A stretch of DNA of 45,034 bases, taken from Solirubrobacterales bacterium. Lineage in GTDB: Bacteria > Actinomycetota > Thermoleophilia > Solirubrobacterales > 70-9. The stretch spans positions 1 to 45,034 of the forward strand of contig JAMLGI010000015.1 of NCBI GenBank assembly GCA_023958085.1, given 5' to 3'. The notes under the pieces were generated by a model. It did no database searches. It was not told where the DNA came from and worked only from the letters and a program-made list of their open reading frames with translations. Both the position numbers and the translations under genes were made by a program. Shown here in pieces: positions 24,961 through 34,755 of this stretch. The stretch's first letter is position 1. Each line of letters opens with the position of its first letter.

Positions 24961-26427
24961 GTGAACTTCATCGATGATGTGATCCAGCGGTTTCGCTTTT
25001 CGCAGGAGGCTGTGGTCGCGGTCGATGCGGAAGGAAATCGGGAGACCTTCTACTTCAGCCAGCTTTTCGCCCGCAGCCTGGGGCTCTCCGGGGCGATGCT
25101 CTCCAGGGGCGTCTACCGGGGTGATGTAGTACTGATCCTGGTCGGCAGCCGGATCGAGTGGGTGGTTGCGATGCTCGCCTGCTTCCGGATGGGGGCGATC
25201 GCCCTGCCCTGCAACCCGCAGCTCACCCGGGAAGACCTGGCGGAACGGATCGCCGCCGCCAATCCGGTGCTGGCGATCGGCGAGGAGCGATATCTCTCCG
25301 CCCTGCCGGATGGCCTTCCGTACCTGGATCTGGGCGACCTGGAGCGAATCTTCGACGAGGACCTGCGGCAGGATATTCCGACCGAGGCAGTTGATCTCGA
25401 CCCGGGTGATCCGGCCCTGATCGTCTTCACCTCCGGCTCCACCGGCAAGCCGAAGGGTGTGATCTACCCTCAGCGCTACCTCACCGGCCAGCACCTCCAG
25501 ACCCGGTACTGGCTTGGTGCACGGCCCGGCGATCTCTGCTGGTGCACCGCTGCTCCAGGCTGGTCCAAGTCGGCCCGCAACGGATTCATCGCTCCCTGGC
25601 TGGCGGGGGCCAGGGCCCTGCTGGTCGATCAGCGGTTCGACCCGGAAACCCGGCTCGACATTGTGCGCCGAGAGGGCGTGAATGTACTCTGCCAGGCCCC
25701 TACCGAGTACCGGATCCTGGCCCGCAGGACCGAACTCTCGCCGGTCCCTTCGATCCGCCGCATGGTCTCGGCCGGGGAGGCCCTCAACCCGGAGGTGATC
25801 GCGGCTTTCCGTGAGCTGACCGGCCTCGAGATCGCGGACGGATACGGCCAGTCCGAGACCGGAGCGGTCACCGGGCTGCGACCCGGAGAGAGTCGCCCCG
25901 GGTCGATGGGGCGGCCCCTCCCCGGGATCGAAACCCGCATCGTCGACGGCGAGCTCCAGGTCAAGGCAGAGACCTCCCCCACCTTCTTCTCCCGCTACCT
26001 TGACGGCCACCGGTTCGAGGGCGAGTGGTGGGGCACCGGCGACCTGGTCACCGCGGACCGGGACGGGTTCCTGTTCCACGAAGGTCGAAACGACGACGTG
26101 ATCTCTTCGGCCGGCTACCGGATCGGACCGGTCGAGGTGGAGTCCGCCCTGGTCTCCCATCCCGCCGTGGCCGAGGCGGCAGCGGTCGCCGCTCCTGATC
26201 CCGACCGCGGTTCGGTGGTCAAGGCGGTCGTGGTCCTCCGTGACGAGGTCTGCGACGGCGACGGCAACCCGAAGAACCCGGAAGAACTCACCGCCGAGAT
26301 CCAGCAGCACTGCCGTGAGGTGACCGCGCCGTACAAGTATCCGCGACGGATCGAGTTCGTGCCCGAGCTGCCGAAGACTGCCTCCGGCAAGATCAAGCGG
26401 GCGGAGCTGCGGGCCCGTCAGGAGTAA
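24961..26427 (+). CDS. AMP-dependent acyl-CoA synthetase
   Basis: Adenylate-forming enzyme that activates a carboxylic acid to its CoA thioester; 488 residues. The P-loop-like motif is IVFTSGSTGKPKGVIYP, followed by GYGQSETG (A5 motif), WWGTGDL (A7), ISSAGYRIGPVEVE (A8), and the catalytic lysine of the C-terminal domain in KTASGKIKRAELR. Overall it resembles the medium-chain/benzoate-type group more than acetyl-CoA synthetase. The start is GTG 24961, with an unclear ribosome-binding site. The next gene, a class III aminotransferase, follows after 93 bases on the same strand. Confidence 0.85.
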   Translation: MNFIDDVIQRFRFSQEAVVAVDAEGNRETFYFSQLFARSLGLSGAMLSRGVYRGDVVLILVGSRIEWVVAMLACFRMGAIALPCNPQLTREDLAERIAAANPVLAIGEERYLSALPDGLPYLDLGDLERIFDEDLRQDIPTEAVDLDPGDPALIVFTSGSTGKPKGVIYPQRYLTGQHLQTRYWLGARPGDLCWCTAAPGWSKSARNGFIAPWLAGARALLVDQRFDPETRLDIVRREGVNVLCQAPTEYRILARRTELSPVPSIRRMVSAGEALNPEVIAAFRELTGLEIADGYGQSETGAVTGLRPGESRPGSMGRPLPGIETRIVDGELQVKAETSPTFFSRYLDGHRFEGEWWGTGDLVTADRDGFLFHEGRNDDVISSAGYRIGPVEVESALVSHPAVAEAAAVAAPDPDRGSVVKAVVVLRDEVCDGDGNPKNPEELTAEIQQHCREVTAPYKYPRRIEFVPELPKTASGKIKRAELRARQE

Positions 26428-26520
26428 TCTGGGACCTGCCGCATCCCAGTCGCGGCGCACCCGCCGTCGTCAAGGAGCCTGCGACGGCGGAACCAGCGAG
26501 ATCCAACCCTGGAGGTAACC

Positions 26521-27909
26521 GTGGTAGAGACCAGCACCGGTGGCACAAGCGAGTTCGATCCCAAACGGATCGCCGCCCTGACCGAAGCCGAACAGGAGAC
26601 CTTCCGCAACCGGACCGGCAGATCGGCCGAGACCTTCGCCCGGGCCGAAAAGGTGATGCCCGGTGGTGTTCCCTCCTCCTTCCAGACCAACGACCCCTGG
26701 CCGGTCTACCTGGAGCGAGGTGAAGGCTCCCAGGTGTGGGATGTCGACGGCAACCGGTACACCGATTTCCACAACGGATTCGGGGTCATGGCGATCGGCC
26801 ACGCCAACCCGGTCGTCGGCGAGGCGGTCAAGAGGCGGATCGACCTCGGCACCCACTTCGCTGCGCCGACCGAGGGTTCGATCGTCGTTGCCGAGGAACT
26901 GAAACGCCGCTTCAAACTCCCCCACTGGCGTTTCACCAACTCCGGGACCGAGTCGACGATGGACGCGGTCCACCTCGCGCGCGGAGCCACCGGGCGGGAC
27001 ATTCTGCTGAAGATCGAGGGGTCCTACCACGGCCACCACGATGCTGTGATGGTCTCCTGCTACCCGTCTCTGGAGGAACTCGGCGAGCCGGAAGACGCAA
27101 ACTCGATTCCGTACGGCGGGGGCACCCCGCGGGCGCTGACCGAGTTGACCCGGGCGATCCCGTTCAACAACGCCGACGTGCTTGAGCGGGTGCTGGAGCA
27201 GCTCGATGGCCAGGTGGCCGGGCTGATCATGGAGCCCTCGATGATGAACATCAACATCATCCCGCCCCGCGAAGGCTATCTGGAACGGGTCCGGGAACTG
27301 ACCGAAAAGCACGGGGTCAAGCTGATCTTCGACGAGGTCAAGACCGGGGCGACGATCTCGGCGGGCGGGGCAACCGCCTACTTCGGGGTGACCCCGGATC
27401 TGGTCACCCTGGCCAAGGCGACCTGCGGTGGCTACCCGGGTGGCGCGATCGGGATGTCGGACGAGATGGCGGAACTGGTCGAGTCGGATGCGGTCAAGCA
27501 GTACGGCACCTTCAACGGCAACCCGCTGGTGATGGCAGCGGCCGAGGCGACCCTGACCGAAGTCCTGACCGACGCGGCCTACACCGAGCTGAACCGCAAG
27601 AACGAGTACCTGCTCAAGGGCTGCCAGGGCGTGATCGACCGTTACGGTCTGCCGGCCTACACCGAGGGACTCGGGGCGAAGGGCTGCGTGATCTTCTCGC
27701 CGGAGCGGATCTACGAGTACCGGGACTACCTGACCAAGGTGAACGAGGAACTCTCCACCCTGGCCTGGCTCTACCACATGAACCACGGGATCTTCATGAC
27801 CCCCGGGGTCGAGGAGGAGTGGACCCTCTCGATCGCCCACACCGATCAGGATCTCGACAACTACATCGCGGCCTTCGAGGCCTTCGCCTCCGACGTCAGT
27901 TCGGGCTGA
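26521..27909 (+). CDS. Class III aminotransferase, glutamate-1-semialdehyde aminotransferase-like
   Basis: PLP-dependent aminotransferase of 462 residues. It has FTNSGTESTMDAVHLARGAT, GSYHGHHDAVMVS, LIFDEVKTGATISAGG and the PLP lysine in TLAKATCGGYPGGAIG. These are features of the HemL-like subgroup. The N-terminal extension, a TFNGNPLVMAAAEAT end region and the acyl-CoA synthetase neighbour argue against it being the housekeeping hemL. A GGAGGT site lies five bases before the GTG start. It may transaminate an omega-amino acid or act on a carrier-bound substrate; that is inference. A hairpin (TGGGA...TCCCA) sits in the gap before it. Confidence 0.78.
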   Translation: MVETSTGGTSEFDPKRIAALTEAEQETFRNRTGRSAETFARAEKVMPGGVPSSFQTNDPWPVYLERGEGSQVWDVDGNRYTDFHNGFGVMAIGHANPVVGEAVKRRIDLGTHFAAPTEGSIVVAEELKRRFKLPHWRFTNSGTESTMDAVHLARGATGRDILLKIEGSYHGHHDAVMVSCYPSLEELGEPEDANSIPYGGGTPRALTELTRAIPFNNADVLERVLEQLDGQVAGLIMEPSMMNINIIPPREGYLERVRELTEKHGVKLIFDEVKTGATISAGGATAYFGVTPDLVTLAKATCGGYPGGAIGMSDEMAELVESDAVKQYGTFNGNPLVMAAAEATLTEVLTDAAYTELNRKNEYLLKGCQGVIDRYGLPAYTEGLGAKGCVIFSPERIYEYRDYLTKVNEELSTLAWLYHMNHGIFMTPGVEEEWTLSIAHTDQDLDNYIAAFEAFASDVSSG

Positions 27910-27978
27910 TCCCGGACAGAACAGGGTCGGGGGACGGTCGGCCGGCCGACCTCGCGTCGGCTGCTTCCCCGGGACGCG

Positions 27979-28986
27979 TCACAGCAGAGTGAGGCCGCTC
28001 GGGGATTCGTCCCCGGTGCGACCCCCACCGGAAGCCTCGTCCGCCTTGGCCTGCTTTTCCCGATAGAGGATCCGGTCGGCGCGGGCGATGCAGTCCCCCA
28101 GTGGTTCGTCCGGCCCGGCGATCACCAGGCCCCCCGACCACGACGTCGGTGATCGGCGACGGAGCCGGTCGACCAGATTCCTGGCGGCCTCCTCCCCGAC
28201 CTCGGGAAAGACGACCACAAACTCATCCCCACCGATTCGGGCGACGAGATCCCCCACCCGGACATCGGCGCGCCAGGCCTTGGCGAACTCCCGCAGCATC
28301 TTGTCACCTGCCTTGTGACCCTGCCGGTCATTCACCAGCTTCAGCCCGTCCAGGTCGGCAACCAGAACCGCGATCCGGTCATCCCGACGAAAGTTTCTCA
28401 CCCGTCTCACCTCCCGCTCGAGGCCGGTCCGGTTCAGCAGTCCGGTCAAGGGGTCGGTGGTCGCCTCGTGACGAAGCTGGTTGGTAGTCCGGCTCATGAT
28501 TTCCATGATCACCACGAAGCTGCCGGCGAAGGCCAGCCCGATCGCCCCTCCGTCCGGGACCGCGCCGATTCGCATGCACACGAGAATCCCCAGGCAGAAT
28601 CCGGCCGCGTAGACCCTGGTCACCGCCGGACGGAAACAGGCGCCGATGAATACCCCGAACCAGAGCAGGACGATCAGGGTGAGCGAAGCCACCATCGGTG
28701 AGTCGGTACGGGCAAGGATGGTCAGGGTCCAGACCGCTCCGCCGACCACCAGAAGATGAACCATCCAGATCCGGATCACCGGGCCCAGGAATCGACAAGC
28801 TGCGCCAGCGGCAAGCGCAGCCATGGTTTCCACGGCACGTCGGGTGCGGTCCAGGTCGTCGACCAGCGGAAATACCATCGTGTAAGCCAGCATCGCCGCC
28901 GCGGCCAGAAAGATCGCGGTCAGCCACCGCGGCTGCCAAGGCGGAGCGGTCCTGAACAGGTCGGTTCGGGTCCTCAGCAGGGTCAT
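27979..28986 (-). CDS. Membrane GGDEF diguanylate cyclase 1
   Basis: Probable cyclic-di-GMP synthase of 335 residues: six or so hydrophobic segments in the first 180 residues (a MASE-like sensor region), then a complete GGDEF domain. The active site is [14 protein letters not shown], and the autoinhibitory I-site R-x2-D is RVGD five residues before it. The metal-binding helix begins TTDPLTGLLNRTGLERE. I favour the ATG at 28986, with GGGAGG nearby; another ATG lies 16 codons upstream. It is the last of four minus-strand genes (29065-31834). Confidence 0.82.
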   Translation of the reverse strand: MTLLRTRTDLFRTAPPWQPRWLTAIFLAAAAMLAYTMVFPLVDDLDRTRRAVETMAALAAGAACRFLGPVIRIWMVHLLVVGGAVWTLTILARTDSPMVASLTLIVLLWFGVFIGACFRPAVTRVYAAGFCLGILVCMRIGAVPDGGAIGLAFAGSFVVIMEIMSRTTNQLRHEATTDPLTGLLNRTGLEREVRRVRNFRRDDRIAVLVADLDGLKLVNDRQGHKAGDKMLREFAKAWRADVRVGDLVARIGGDEFVVVFPEVGEEAARNLVDRLRRRSPTSWSGGLVIAGPDEPLGDCIARADRILYREKQAKADEASGGGRTGDESPSGLTLL

Positions 28987-29064
28987 GTCCTCCCTGAACC
29001 CATCGGTTCGACGTACGATGAGCCAAAGGCGCATCTCAAGTCAGGGACGAAGTCCAGCCGCAGG

Positions 29065-29838
29065 TCAGCGGTCGGCATCCGAAAGCCCGCCCCCGACCAG
29101 ATCCCGGAACCACTCCTTGAAACGGTCGGTGCGACGTCCCGGCCGGAATCGCTTCTCGGCCCGGGCCTGCTTTCCGGGGTTGCGTTCGCCGTAGCGTTTC
29201 TTGGCCCAACGTGAGTTCGGTTTGGCCAGCCGGGCGGCTCCGTAGGCACCGAACGGCCAGATGAAGAAGCCGAGCAGGGCGTGGAGGATCCGGTCCTTCA
29301 GCACACAGATCACCGCCCACCAGATGACCATCCCGGCCAGAAGGAGCGAGGCCACGAGCGCCTCCGGTGAATCCGAGACCACCTCGAACGGCCGCACCCC
29401 GAGCAGGACCATGCCGAGGAATACCGCGATGATCACGGTTGCGTCAATCGAACGACGCCCCTCCTCGCTCCAGTAGACGTCATCCAGATGGAGCCAGAGG
29501 GCGAACTCGTCGATCGTGAGCCCGATCCCGACCCCGAACCCGAACGCCGCGAAAAGCGAAAGGGCGGACTCCCCCTGGTCGGCGAATCCGAGCGCCCCGC
29601 TCAGCATCATGGTGATGATCCCGAAAACCAGGTGATGAACGTGAAGCCCGGAATCGCTGACGATGCTTCCCGGCCACCACGGGACCTTGGGACTCCGCAT
29701 CAGCCTGGTGCTCGCCCGGATTGCGATGAAAGACACCAGAAAGCCGACCAGCACCAGGAAGACCAGCTCACGCTGATGCTCGACCAGCTGGTCGTTCCAG
29801 AACTGGCTGGCCGCCGAACCGAGACTGGCCACCTTCAT
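29065..29838 (-). CDS. Integral membrane protein of unknown function
   Basis: A 257-residue protein with about six hydrophobic segments, including ELVFLVLVGFLVSFIAIRAS, HHLVFGIITMMLSGALGFAD and ATVIIAVFLGMVLLGV. A very basic cytoplasmic tail (KPNSRWAKKRYGERNPGKQA) follows. The motif SDSGLHVHHLVFGI and TIDEFALWLHLDDVYW contain several His/Asp residues that could bind metal. Its ATG overlaps the stop of the second GGDEF gene by four bases, so the two are translationally coupled. I do not recognise the family. Confidence 0.72.
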   Translation of the reverse strand: MKVASLGSAASQFWNDQLVEHQRELVFLVLVGFLVSFIAIRASTRLMRSPKVPWWPGSIVSDSGLHVHHLVFGIITMMLSGALGFADQGESALSLFAAFGFGVGIGLTIDEFALWLHLDDVYWSEEGRRSIDATVIIAVFLGMVLLGVRPFEVVSDSPEALVASLLLAGMVIWWAVICVLKDRILHALLGFFIWPFGAYGAARLAKPNSRWAKKRYGERNPGKQARAEKRFRPGRRTDRFKEWFRDLVGGGLSDADR

Positions 29839-30821
29839 CTGACACCCCCGCTGTGGATTTCAGGACGATCCCGGTCTTTCTTTCTTGCCTTCTCCGCGTA
29901 GAGCAGCCGGTCGGCACGGCCGTACATCGCGTCCAACGACTCGCCCGGCTCGGAAACCACAACGTCACCCGACCACTCCACCGGAGAGATCTCCCGAAGC
30001 CGACTGACCAGCGCCTCGACCGCTTCGAGGTCGGTTTCCGGAAAAACCACCACGAACTCGTCGCCACCGATCCGGCCGATCAGGTCTCCCGCTCGCACGT
30101 TCTCCTGCCAGACCCGGGCGAAGTCCCGCAACGCCCGATCTCCTTCGAGGTGTCCCAGACGGTCGTTGAGCCCCTTGAAGTCGTCCAGATCGACCATCAA
30201 CAGCGAAACCTGCCGGCCGCGGCCGAACCCCCGCACCCGCTCGAGTTCACGTTCGAGACCGCCCCGGTTGAGCACTCCGGTGAGCGGATCGGTCGATGCC
30301 GCGACGCGCAGGCGAGTCGAGATGCGGGTGAGGATTTCCATGGTCACCACCAGGGAGGCAGCGAAGAGAATGGTGAGTCCGCCCTCGCCTTCGACCGGAT
30401 TCACGTAGGTCGCAACCGCAAGACCAACGCAGATGTAGGCAGCGAAGGCCCGGGTGATGCCGGGCCGGAAAGCAAGCCCGGTCAGAACACAGGTCCAGAG
30501 CAGCGTGATCAGCATCAGCATCAAGGCGTTCTGATTGCTGACCTCGCCCACCCCGACCATTCCCGACCCGAGGCCGACCGCCACCACCAGGTACATGGTC
30601 CAGACCCGGAAGCGGCGAGCCAGCATCCAGCAGATCACCCCGCTCCCGGCCGTGACCACCACCGAGGCCGGGCTGGCCATGCCGTCCATCTCGAACTCCA
30701 TCGAGCCGAGCTGGACCAGGGCCGATGCGAAGCAGATCCCGGCCATCGTCCGGGGCTGCCAGATCGGCACGGTGCGTCTGAGCGAAACCGATATTTCGTC
30801 CCACCCGGGCATCGCCAGCAT
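29835..30821 (-). CDS. Membrane GGDEF diguanylate cyclase 2
   Basis: A 328-residue paralogue of the neighbouring cyclases: membrane region to about residue 165, then a GGDEF domain with [38 protein letters not shown], an I-site RAGD and active site [16 protein letters not shown]. The stop overlaps the start of the membrane protein gene. The Gly-Gly-Asp-Glu-Phe motif and metal-binding Asp residues are intact, so it should be active. Confidence 0.84.
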   Translation of the reverse strand: MLAMPGWDEISVSLRRTVPIWQPRTMAGICFASALVQLGSMEFEMDGMASPASVVVTAGSGVICWMLARRFRVWTMYLVVAVGLGSGMVGVGEVSNQNALMLMLITLLWTCVLTGLAFRPGITRAFAAYICVGLAVATYVNPVEGEGGLTILFAASLVVTMEILTRISTRLRVAASTDPLTGVLNRGGLERELERVRGFGRGRQVSLLMVDLDDFKGLNDRLGHLEGDRALRDFARVWQENVRAGDLIGRIGGDEFVVVFPETDLEAVEALVSRLREISPVEWSGDVVVSEPGESLDAMYGRADRLLYAEKARKKDRDRPEIHSGGVR

Positions 30822-30847
30822 TGTCTATCAATCCGGCCCGGCCAGGG

Positions 30848-31834
30848 TCACCCCGCCGGATCTGGCCCGGCTCGCTCCCCGGACGCCTGCTTCGCCGATT
30901 TCTCCGCGTAGAGCAGCCGGTCGGCCCGGCCGATGATCGACTCGAGCGACTCTCCCGGCTCGGAAACCACAACGCCGCCCGACCACTCAACGTCCGAGAC
31001 CTCCCGCAACCGGGCAACCAGCGGCCGGGCCGCCTCGAGATCGGTCTGCGGGAACACGACCACGAACTCGTCACCTCCGATCCTTCCGATCAGGTCCCCG
31101 GACCGGACGTTGTCCCGCCACGCCCCGGCGAGCCGCTGCAGCTCGCGGTCCCCCTCGAGATGCCCGTCCCGATCGTTGATTGCCTTGAAACCGTCGAGAT
31201 CGACCATCAGCAGCGACACCCGGTCGTCACGGCGAAAGCTGCGGACGCGAAGGACCGCCCGCTCGAGTCCGTTTCGGTTCAGGAATCCGGTCAGCGAATC
31301 GGTGGTTGCCGCAAGTCGAAGACGAGTGGTCATTCGAGAAAGGATCTCCATCGTCACGAAAAAGGAGACCGCGAACAGAAGGCCGATCGCGGCACCGTAC
31401 TCGACTTCGTCCAGACCGATTCCGATCACCAGACCGAGTCCGATCAGCACCGCGTAGGTGCGGGTCACTCGTGGCGGGAAGGCCAGTCCGATCAGGATGC
31501 AGACCCAGAGCGTGGTACTCAGGTTGAGCAGCAGCGAAAGCTGGCTGCCGGCGAACACGGCGCCGGCGAATCCGGAGAGCAGGGCGATCGCGATCGCGAG
31601 GTGGACCGACCATGTCCGAAAGCGCCGGGCGAGGAGCCAGCAGGCGAGCCCGGCCCCCCACAGCAAGCCGATCACGGCGAGACGGAGAGCAAGGTCCACC
31701 TGGTCACGAACCGGAAAAATGGTGGCCAGGGCCAGCAGGCCACCGGTGGCGAAACAGATGGCCGCCACGGTCCGGGGCTGCCACAGGGGAACGATCCGGG
31801 TGCTGCCTCTCGCGGTTTGCGGGGCGTCTGTCAT
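30848..31834 (-). CDS. Membrane GGDEF diguanylate cyclase 3
   Basis: A 328-residue cyclase, closely parallel in layout to the two following genes: hydrophobic N-terminal half, then [39 protein letters not shown]-site RSGD and [16 protein letters not shown]. It is the first gene of this minus-strand set and is divergent from the DUF255 gene. The three copies probably arose by tandem duplication; the differing membrane regions suggest different inputs. Confidence 0.84.
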   Translation of the reverse strand: MTDAPQTARGSTRIVPLWQPRTVAAICFATGGLLALATIFPVRDQVDLALRLAVIGLLWGAGLACWLLARRFRTWSVHLAIAIALLSGFAGAVFAGSQLSLLLNLSTTLWVCILIGLAFPPRVTRTYAVLIGLGLVIGIGLDEVEYGAAIGLLFAVSFFVTMEILSRMTTRLRLAATTDSLTGFLNRNGLERAVLRVRSFRRDDRVSLLMVDLDGFKAINDRDGHLEGDRELQRLAGAWRDNVRSGDLIGRIGGDEFVVVFPQTDLEAARPLVARLREVSDVEWSGGVVVSEPGESLESIIGRADRLLYAEKSAKQASGERAGPDPAG

Positions 31835-31927
31835 CGGTCGATTCTCTCAGGCCGAGACGGGCCGGGCATCATGCCTCCTGACCCGATTCGGACCGTACCG
31901 AACCGGCCGGCATGGAAGGATGGATCG

Positions 31928-33940
31928 ATGCCGAACCTTCTGGCCGGATCCTCCAGTCCGTACCTGCTTCAACACCAGGACAATCCGGTCGCGTGGCATC
32001 CCTGGGGGTCGGAGGCGCTGGCCCTGGCCCGGGAACTGGATCGTCCGGTCCTGCTCTCGATCGGCTACGCAGCCTGCCACTGGTGCCACGTGATGGAACG
32101 GGAGTCCTTCGAGGATGCTGCAACCGCCCGCTACATGAACGAGCACTTCGTTCCGGTCAAGGTGGACCGCGAGGAACGGCCCGACCTCGATGCGATCTAC
32201 ATCGAGGCGGTCCAGATGATCACCGGCCAGGGTGGCTGGCCGCTCACCGTCTTTCTCGACCCGGACGGGGTGCCGTTTCACGGCGGCACCTACTTCCCGC
32301 CGGAACCGGCACCGGGAATGCCGAGCTTCCGCCAGGTGATGGAGGCGGTGATCCGGGCCTGGAACGACAAGCGGGAAGAGATCCGTGGCCAGGCCGGGAA
32401 CGTCAGGGCCCGGCTCGGGGCGATCTCGCTGATCAGTCCCCGGGAAGGGGATCTCGACCCCGCCGAGGTCGATGCGCGGACGGTGAGCCTGCTCGAGCTG
32501 ATCGACCCGGAGAACGGCGGTTTCGGGGCCGCCCCCAAGTTCCCGCCGGCGTCGGCCCTTGACTTCCTGCTGGCCCGGGGAGAGAGCGACCCGGTTGAGC
32601 GCACCCTCGACCGGATGGCAGCCGGCGGCATCAACGACCAGATCGGCGGCGGTTTCGCCCGCTACGCGGTGGACGCGGAGTGGCTGGTTCCCCATTTCGA
32701 AAAGATGCTGAGCGACAACGCGCTCCTCGCCCGGACCTACCTTCACGGTTTCCAGAACCTCGGACACCAACGCTACCGGCGGATCTGTGAACAGACGATC
32801 GAGTGGGCACTCCGCGAGATGCGCGATCCGGCCGGGGGCTTCTACAGCTCGCTCGATGCGGACTCCGATGGTGAGGAGGGGCGCTTCTACACCTGGACCC
32901 CGACCGAACTGGCAGAGGTTCTGGGCGACCGGGCGGAGGCTGCTGCGGTCGCCTTCGGTGTGTCCGCGGAAGGTAACTTCGAGGGCCGTAGCGTCCTGCA
33001 TGTGCCGTCCGGGACTCCGCGGGGCGAGCTCGGCGACCTGGAGGCGATCGGCAGGGACCTGCTCGCAGCCCGGAACCGGCGGGTCCGGCCCGGGCTTGAC
33101 GACAAGGTGCTCTGCGCATGGAACGCGCTGATGATCTCGGCCCTCGCCGAAGCGGGAGCCGTACTCGAACGGGACGATCTGGTCGAGGCGGCAGCCGACT
33201 GCGCCTCATTCATCTGGGAGGAGATGCGGGGACCGCAGGGCGCCCTGTTTCGAAGCTGGCGCCAGGGGCGAGCAACCCTGAACGGATACCTCGAGGACTA
33301 CGCCTTCCTGGTGGAGGCGCTGCTGGAGCTCTACCAGGCGAGCCTCGAACCGATCTGGTTCGAGCGGGCCCGGGCTCTGGCCGAGAGCATGATCGACCGG
33401 TTCGCCGATCCCGACCGGGGCGGTTTCTTCACCACCTCCCATGACCATGAGGATCTGATCGCCAGACGCAAGGATGTGGGTGACCATCCGATTCCCTCCG
33501 GGAACGCCTCGGCCGCGCTCGGGCTGTTGAAGCTGTATGCCCTGTCCGGGGAGCGGAAATACCTGCGCTACGCCGAGGGGGTGCTGAAGCTGCTGGCCCC
33601 GGCCAGCGCCCGCCAGCCGGACGCCTTCGGTCATCTGCTCCAGGCGCTGGCGCTGTACCACGCCGGACCGACCGAACTCGCGGTGGTTGTTCCCCGGAGG
33701 GAGGCCGACGACCGGCCCGTCCGGGAAGCCGACGTGGCGGCGCTGCTCGGGGTCGCCCGCGAGTCCTATCGTCCGGGCCTCGTTCTGGCCGGCGGACCGG
33801 CCGGGAGCGAGTCACCGGAGTTGCTGGCCGGACGGGATGCGATCGGTGATCGCCCCACCGGCTATCTCTGTCGGCAGTTCGCCTGCCAGGCACCGGTGAC
33901 CGACCCGTCCGATCTCCGGATTCAACTCGATTCGCCCTGA
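31928..33940 (+). CDS. YyaL/DUF255 thioredoxin-domain protein
   Basis: A 670-residue protein of the DUF255/spermatogenesis-associated-20 family. It starts with an atypical thioredoxin domain ([20 protein letters not shown], then [18 protein letters not shown] with C-x2-C, and [12 protein letters not shown]), followed by an (alpha/alpha)6 barrel like an N-acylglucosamine epimerase. The long open frame continues upstream of 31928 but the family N-terminus begins exactly at this ATG, with AAGGA just before it. The biochemical role of the family is not settled. Confidence 0.88.
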   Translation: MPNLLAGSSSPYLLQHQDNPVAWHPWGSEALALARELDRPVLLSIGYAACHWCHVMERESFEDAATARYMNEHFVPVKVDREERPDLDAIYIEAVQMITGQGGWPLTVFLDPDGVPFHGGTYFPPEPAPGMPSFRQVMEAVIRAWNDKREEIRGQAGNVRARLGAISLISPREGDLDPAEVDARTVSLLELIDPENGGFGAAPKFPPASALDFLLARGESDPVERTLDRMAAGGINDQIGGGFARYAVDAEWLVPHFEKMLSDNALLARTYLHGFQNLGHQRYRRICEQTIEWALREMRDPAGGFYSSLDADSDGEEGRFYTWTPTELAEVLGDRAEAAAVAFGVSAEGNFEGRSVLHVPSGTPRGELGDLEAIGRDLLAARNRRVRPGLDDKVLCAWNALMISALAEAGAVLERDDLVEAAADCASFIWEEMRGPQGALFRSWRQGRATLNGYLEDYAFLVEALLELYQASLEPIWFERARALAESMIDRFADPDRGGFFTTSHDHEDLIARRKDVGDHPIPSGNASAALGLLKLYALSGERKYLRYAEGVLKLLAPASARQPDAFGHLLQALALYHAGPTELAVVVPRREADDRPVREADVAALLGVARESYRPGLVLAGGPAGSESPELLAGRDAIGDRPTGYLCRQFACQAPVTDPSDLRIQLDSP

Positions 33941-33969
33941 TCCCTTGCATCCATCCGCGGAAGCCGCTA

Positions 33970-33990
33970 TAACTTACTCAGAGTAAGTTA
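33970..33990. promoter_or_regulatory. 21-bp palindromic operator candidate
   Basis: A perfect palindrome with 10-base arms TAACTTACTC and its complement around a central A, in a locally AT-rich patch about 70 bases before the AhpD-like gene. It is followed by a second related half site: AGTAAGTTACTGGC is repeated 18 bases later as AGTAAAGTAACTGGC. The form suits a dimeric repressor of TetR or similar type. No regulator gene is adjacent. Confidence 0.65.
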
Positions 33991-34060
33991 CTGGCTAAAA
34001 GTAAAGTAACTGGCCGCTAAGCACCAGCTAAACGGGGAACAGCGGTTACAAATCCGGAAA

Positions 34061-34645
34061 ATGGGAAGCGTGAGTACCGTGACCGTCAAGACCGAAGTCA
34101 GCCGATTTCACATCCACGACGAACTGACCGCGCCGGACGAGAGCGCGCCGATCCTGAAGAGCATCCAGCTCGGCGGCCGTCAGGTGAACAAGCTGGTCGG
34201 GGTCCTGGCCGGCTCTCCCGCTGTGCTTCGCGCCTACACCCGGATGCGGGCCGAGCTCGCCCAGGGTTCGCTTCCCCGCGACACCAGGATGAGGATCGCG
34301 CTGGCGGTGGCCGAGCACCGCGGCGACAGCTACAGCGTGGTGCTGTACGCCAAACAGGCCCGATCCGCCGGAATGGGTCTCGACGAGGTGTCGAGAGCCC
34401 GCAGCTTCGCCTCATCGGATGAACGGGAGCAGGCCCTGCTCACCTACCTGAAGGCCGCCCTCGAAGCCGAGGGTGACCCACCCATCTACCTGCACGAGGA
34501 GGCCCGGGAGGCCGGCTGGGACGATGAGCAGATCCTCGAGGCCCTGGCCCACGTGGCCCTGGGTGAGTTTCAGAGTGTGATGGCCGCTGCGGCGGCTCTC
34601 CCAAAGGATCAGGCGACCCCAAGGGTGCTGCCCAACGCCGCCTGA
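34061..34645 (+). CDS. AhpD/carboxymuconolactone-decarboxylase-like protein without active-site cysteines
   Basis: A 194-residue all-helical protein of the CMD/AhpD superfamily, seen in TRMRIALAVAEHRGDSYSVVLY, ARSFASSDEREQALLTYLKA and ILEALAHVALGEFQSVMAAA. The place where AhpD proteins carry C-x2-C reads DSYSVVLYA here, so the peroxidatic cysteines are missing. It is therefore either a non-redox family member or uses another residue. The start is taken as ATG 34061; a GTG a few codons later is possible. The palindromic site at 33970-33990 probably controls it. A hairpin terminator follows. Confidence 0.72.
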   Translation: MGSVSTVTVKTEVSRFHIHDELTAPDESAPILKSIQLGGRQVNKLVGVLAGSPAVLRAYTRMRAELAQGSLPRDTRMRIALAVAEHRGDSYSVVLYAKQARSAGMGLDEVSRARSFASSDEREQALLTYLKAALEAEGDPPIYLHEEAREAGWDDEQILEALAHVALGEFQSVMAAAAALPKDQATPRVLPNAA

Positions 34646-34699
34646 TCAACCCCCCGAGTGGGCCGGATCCTCCCCCTCCGGCCCCCTCTCTCCCCAGCG

Positions 34700-34727
34700 A
34701 AAGGGGCGGCCTTCGGGTCGCCCCTTC
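34700..34727. terminator. Bidirectional terminator hairpin
   Basis: Stem AAGGGGCG/CGCCCCTT extended by GCC/GGT-type pairs around TTCG, between the convergent AhpD-like and RlpA-like genes. It is flanked by A-rich sequence on the left and CTGCTT on the right. Confidence 0.65.
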
Positions 34728-34755
34728 TGCTTGGCGGAAGCGGCCGGGTCGGGAA

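Noticed and set aside
26521-27909. Call as hemL (heme biosynthesis)
   Set aside because: HemL-like family is clear but context and N-terminal extension do not support the housekeeping gene, so no symbol was given.
30821-31927. N-terminal extension of the DUF255 protein
   Set aside because: The frame is open upstream only because it is antisense to a GGDEF gene; the family N-terminus starts at the ATG at 31928 with a ribosome-binding site.
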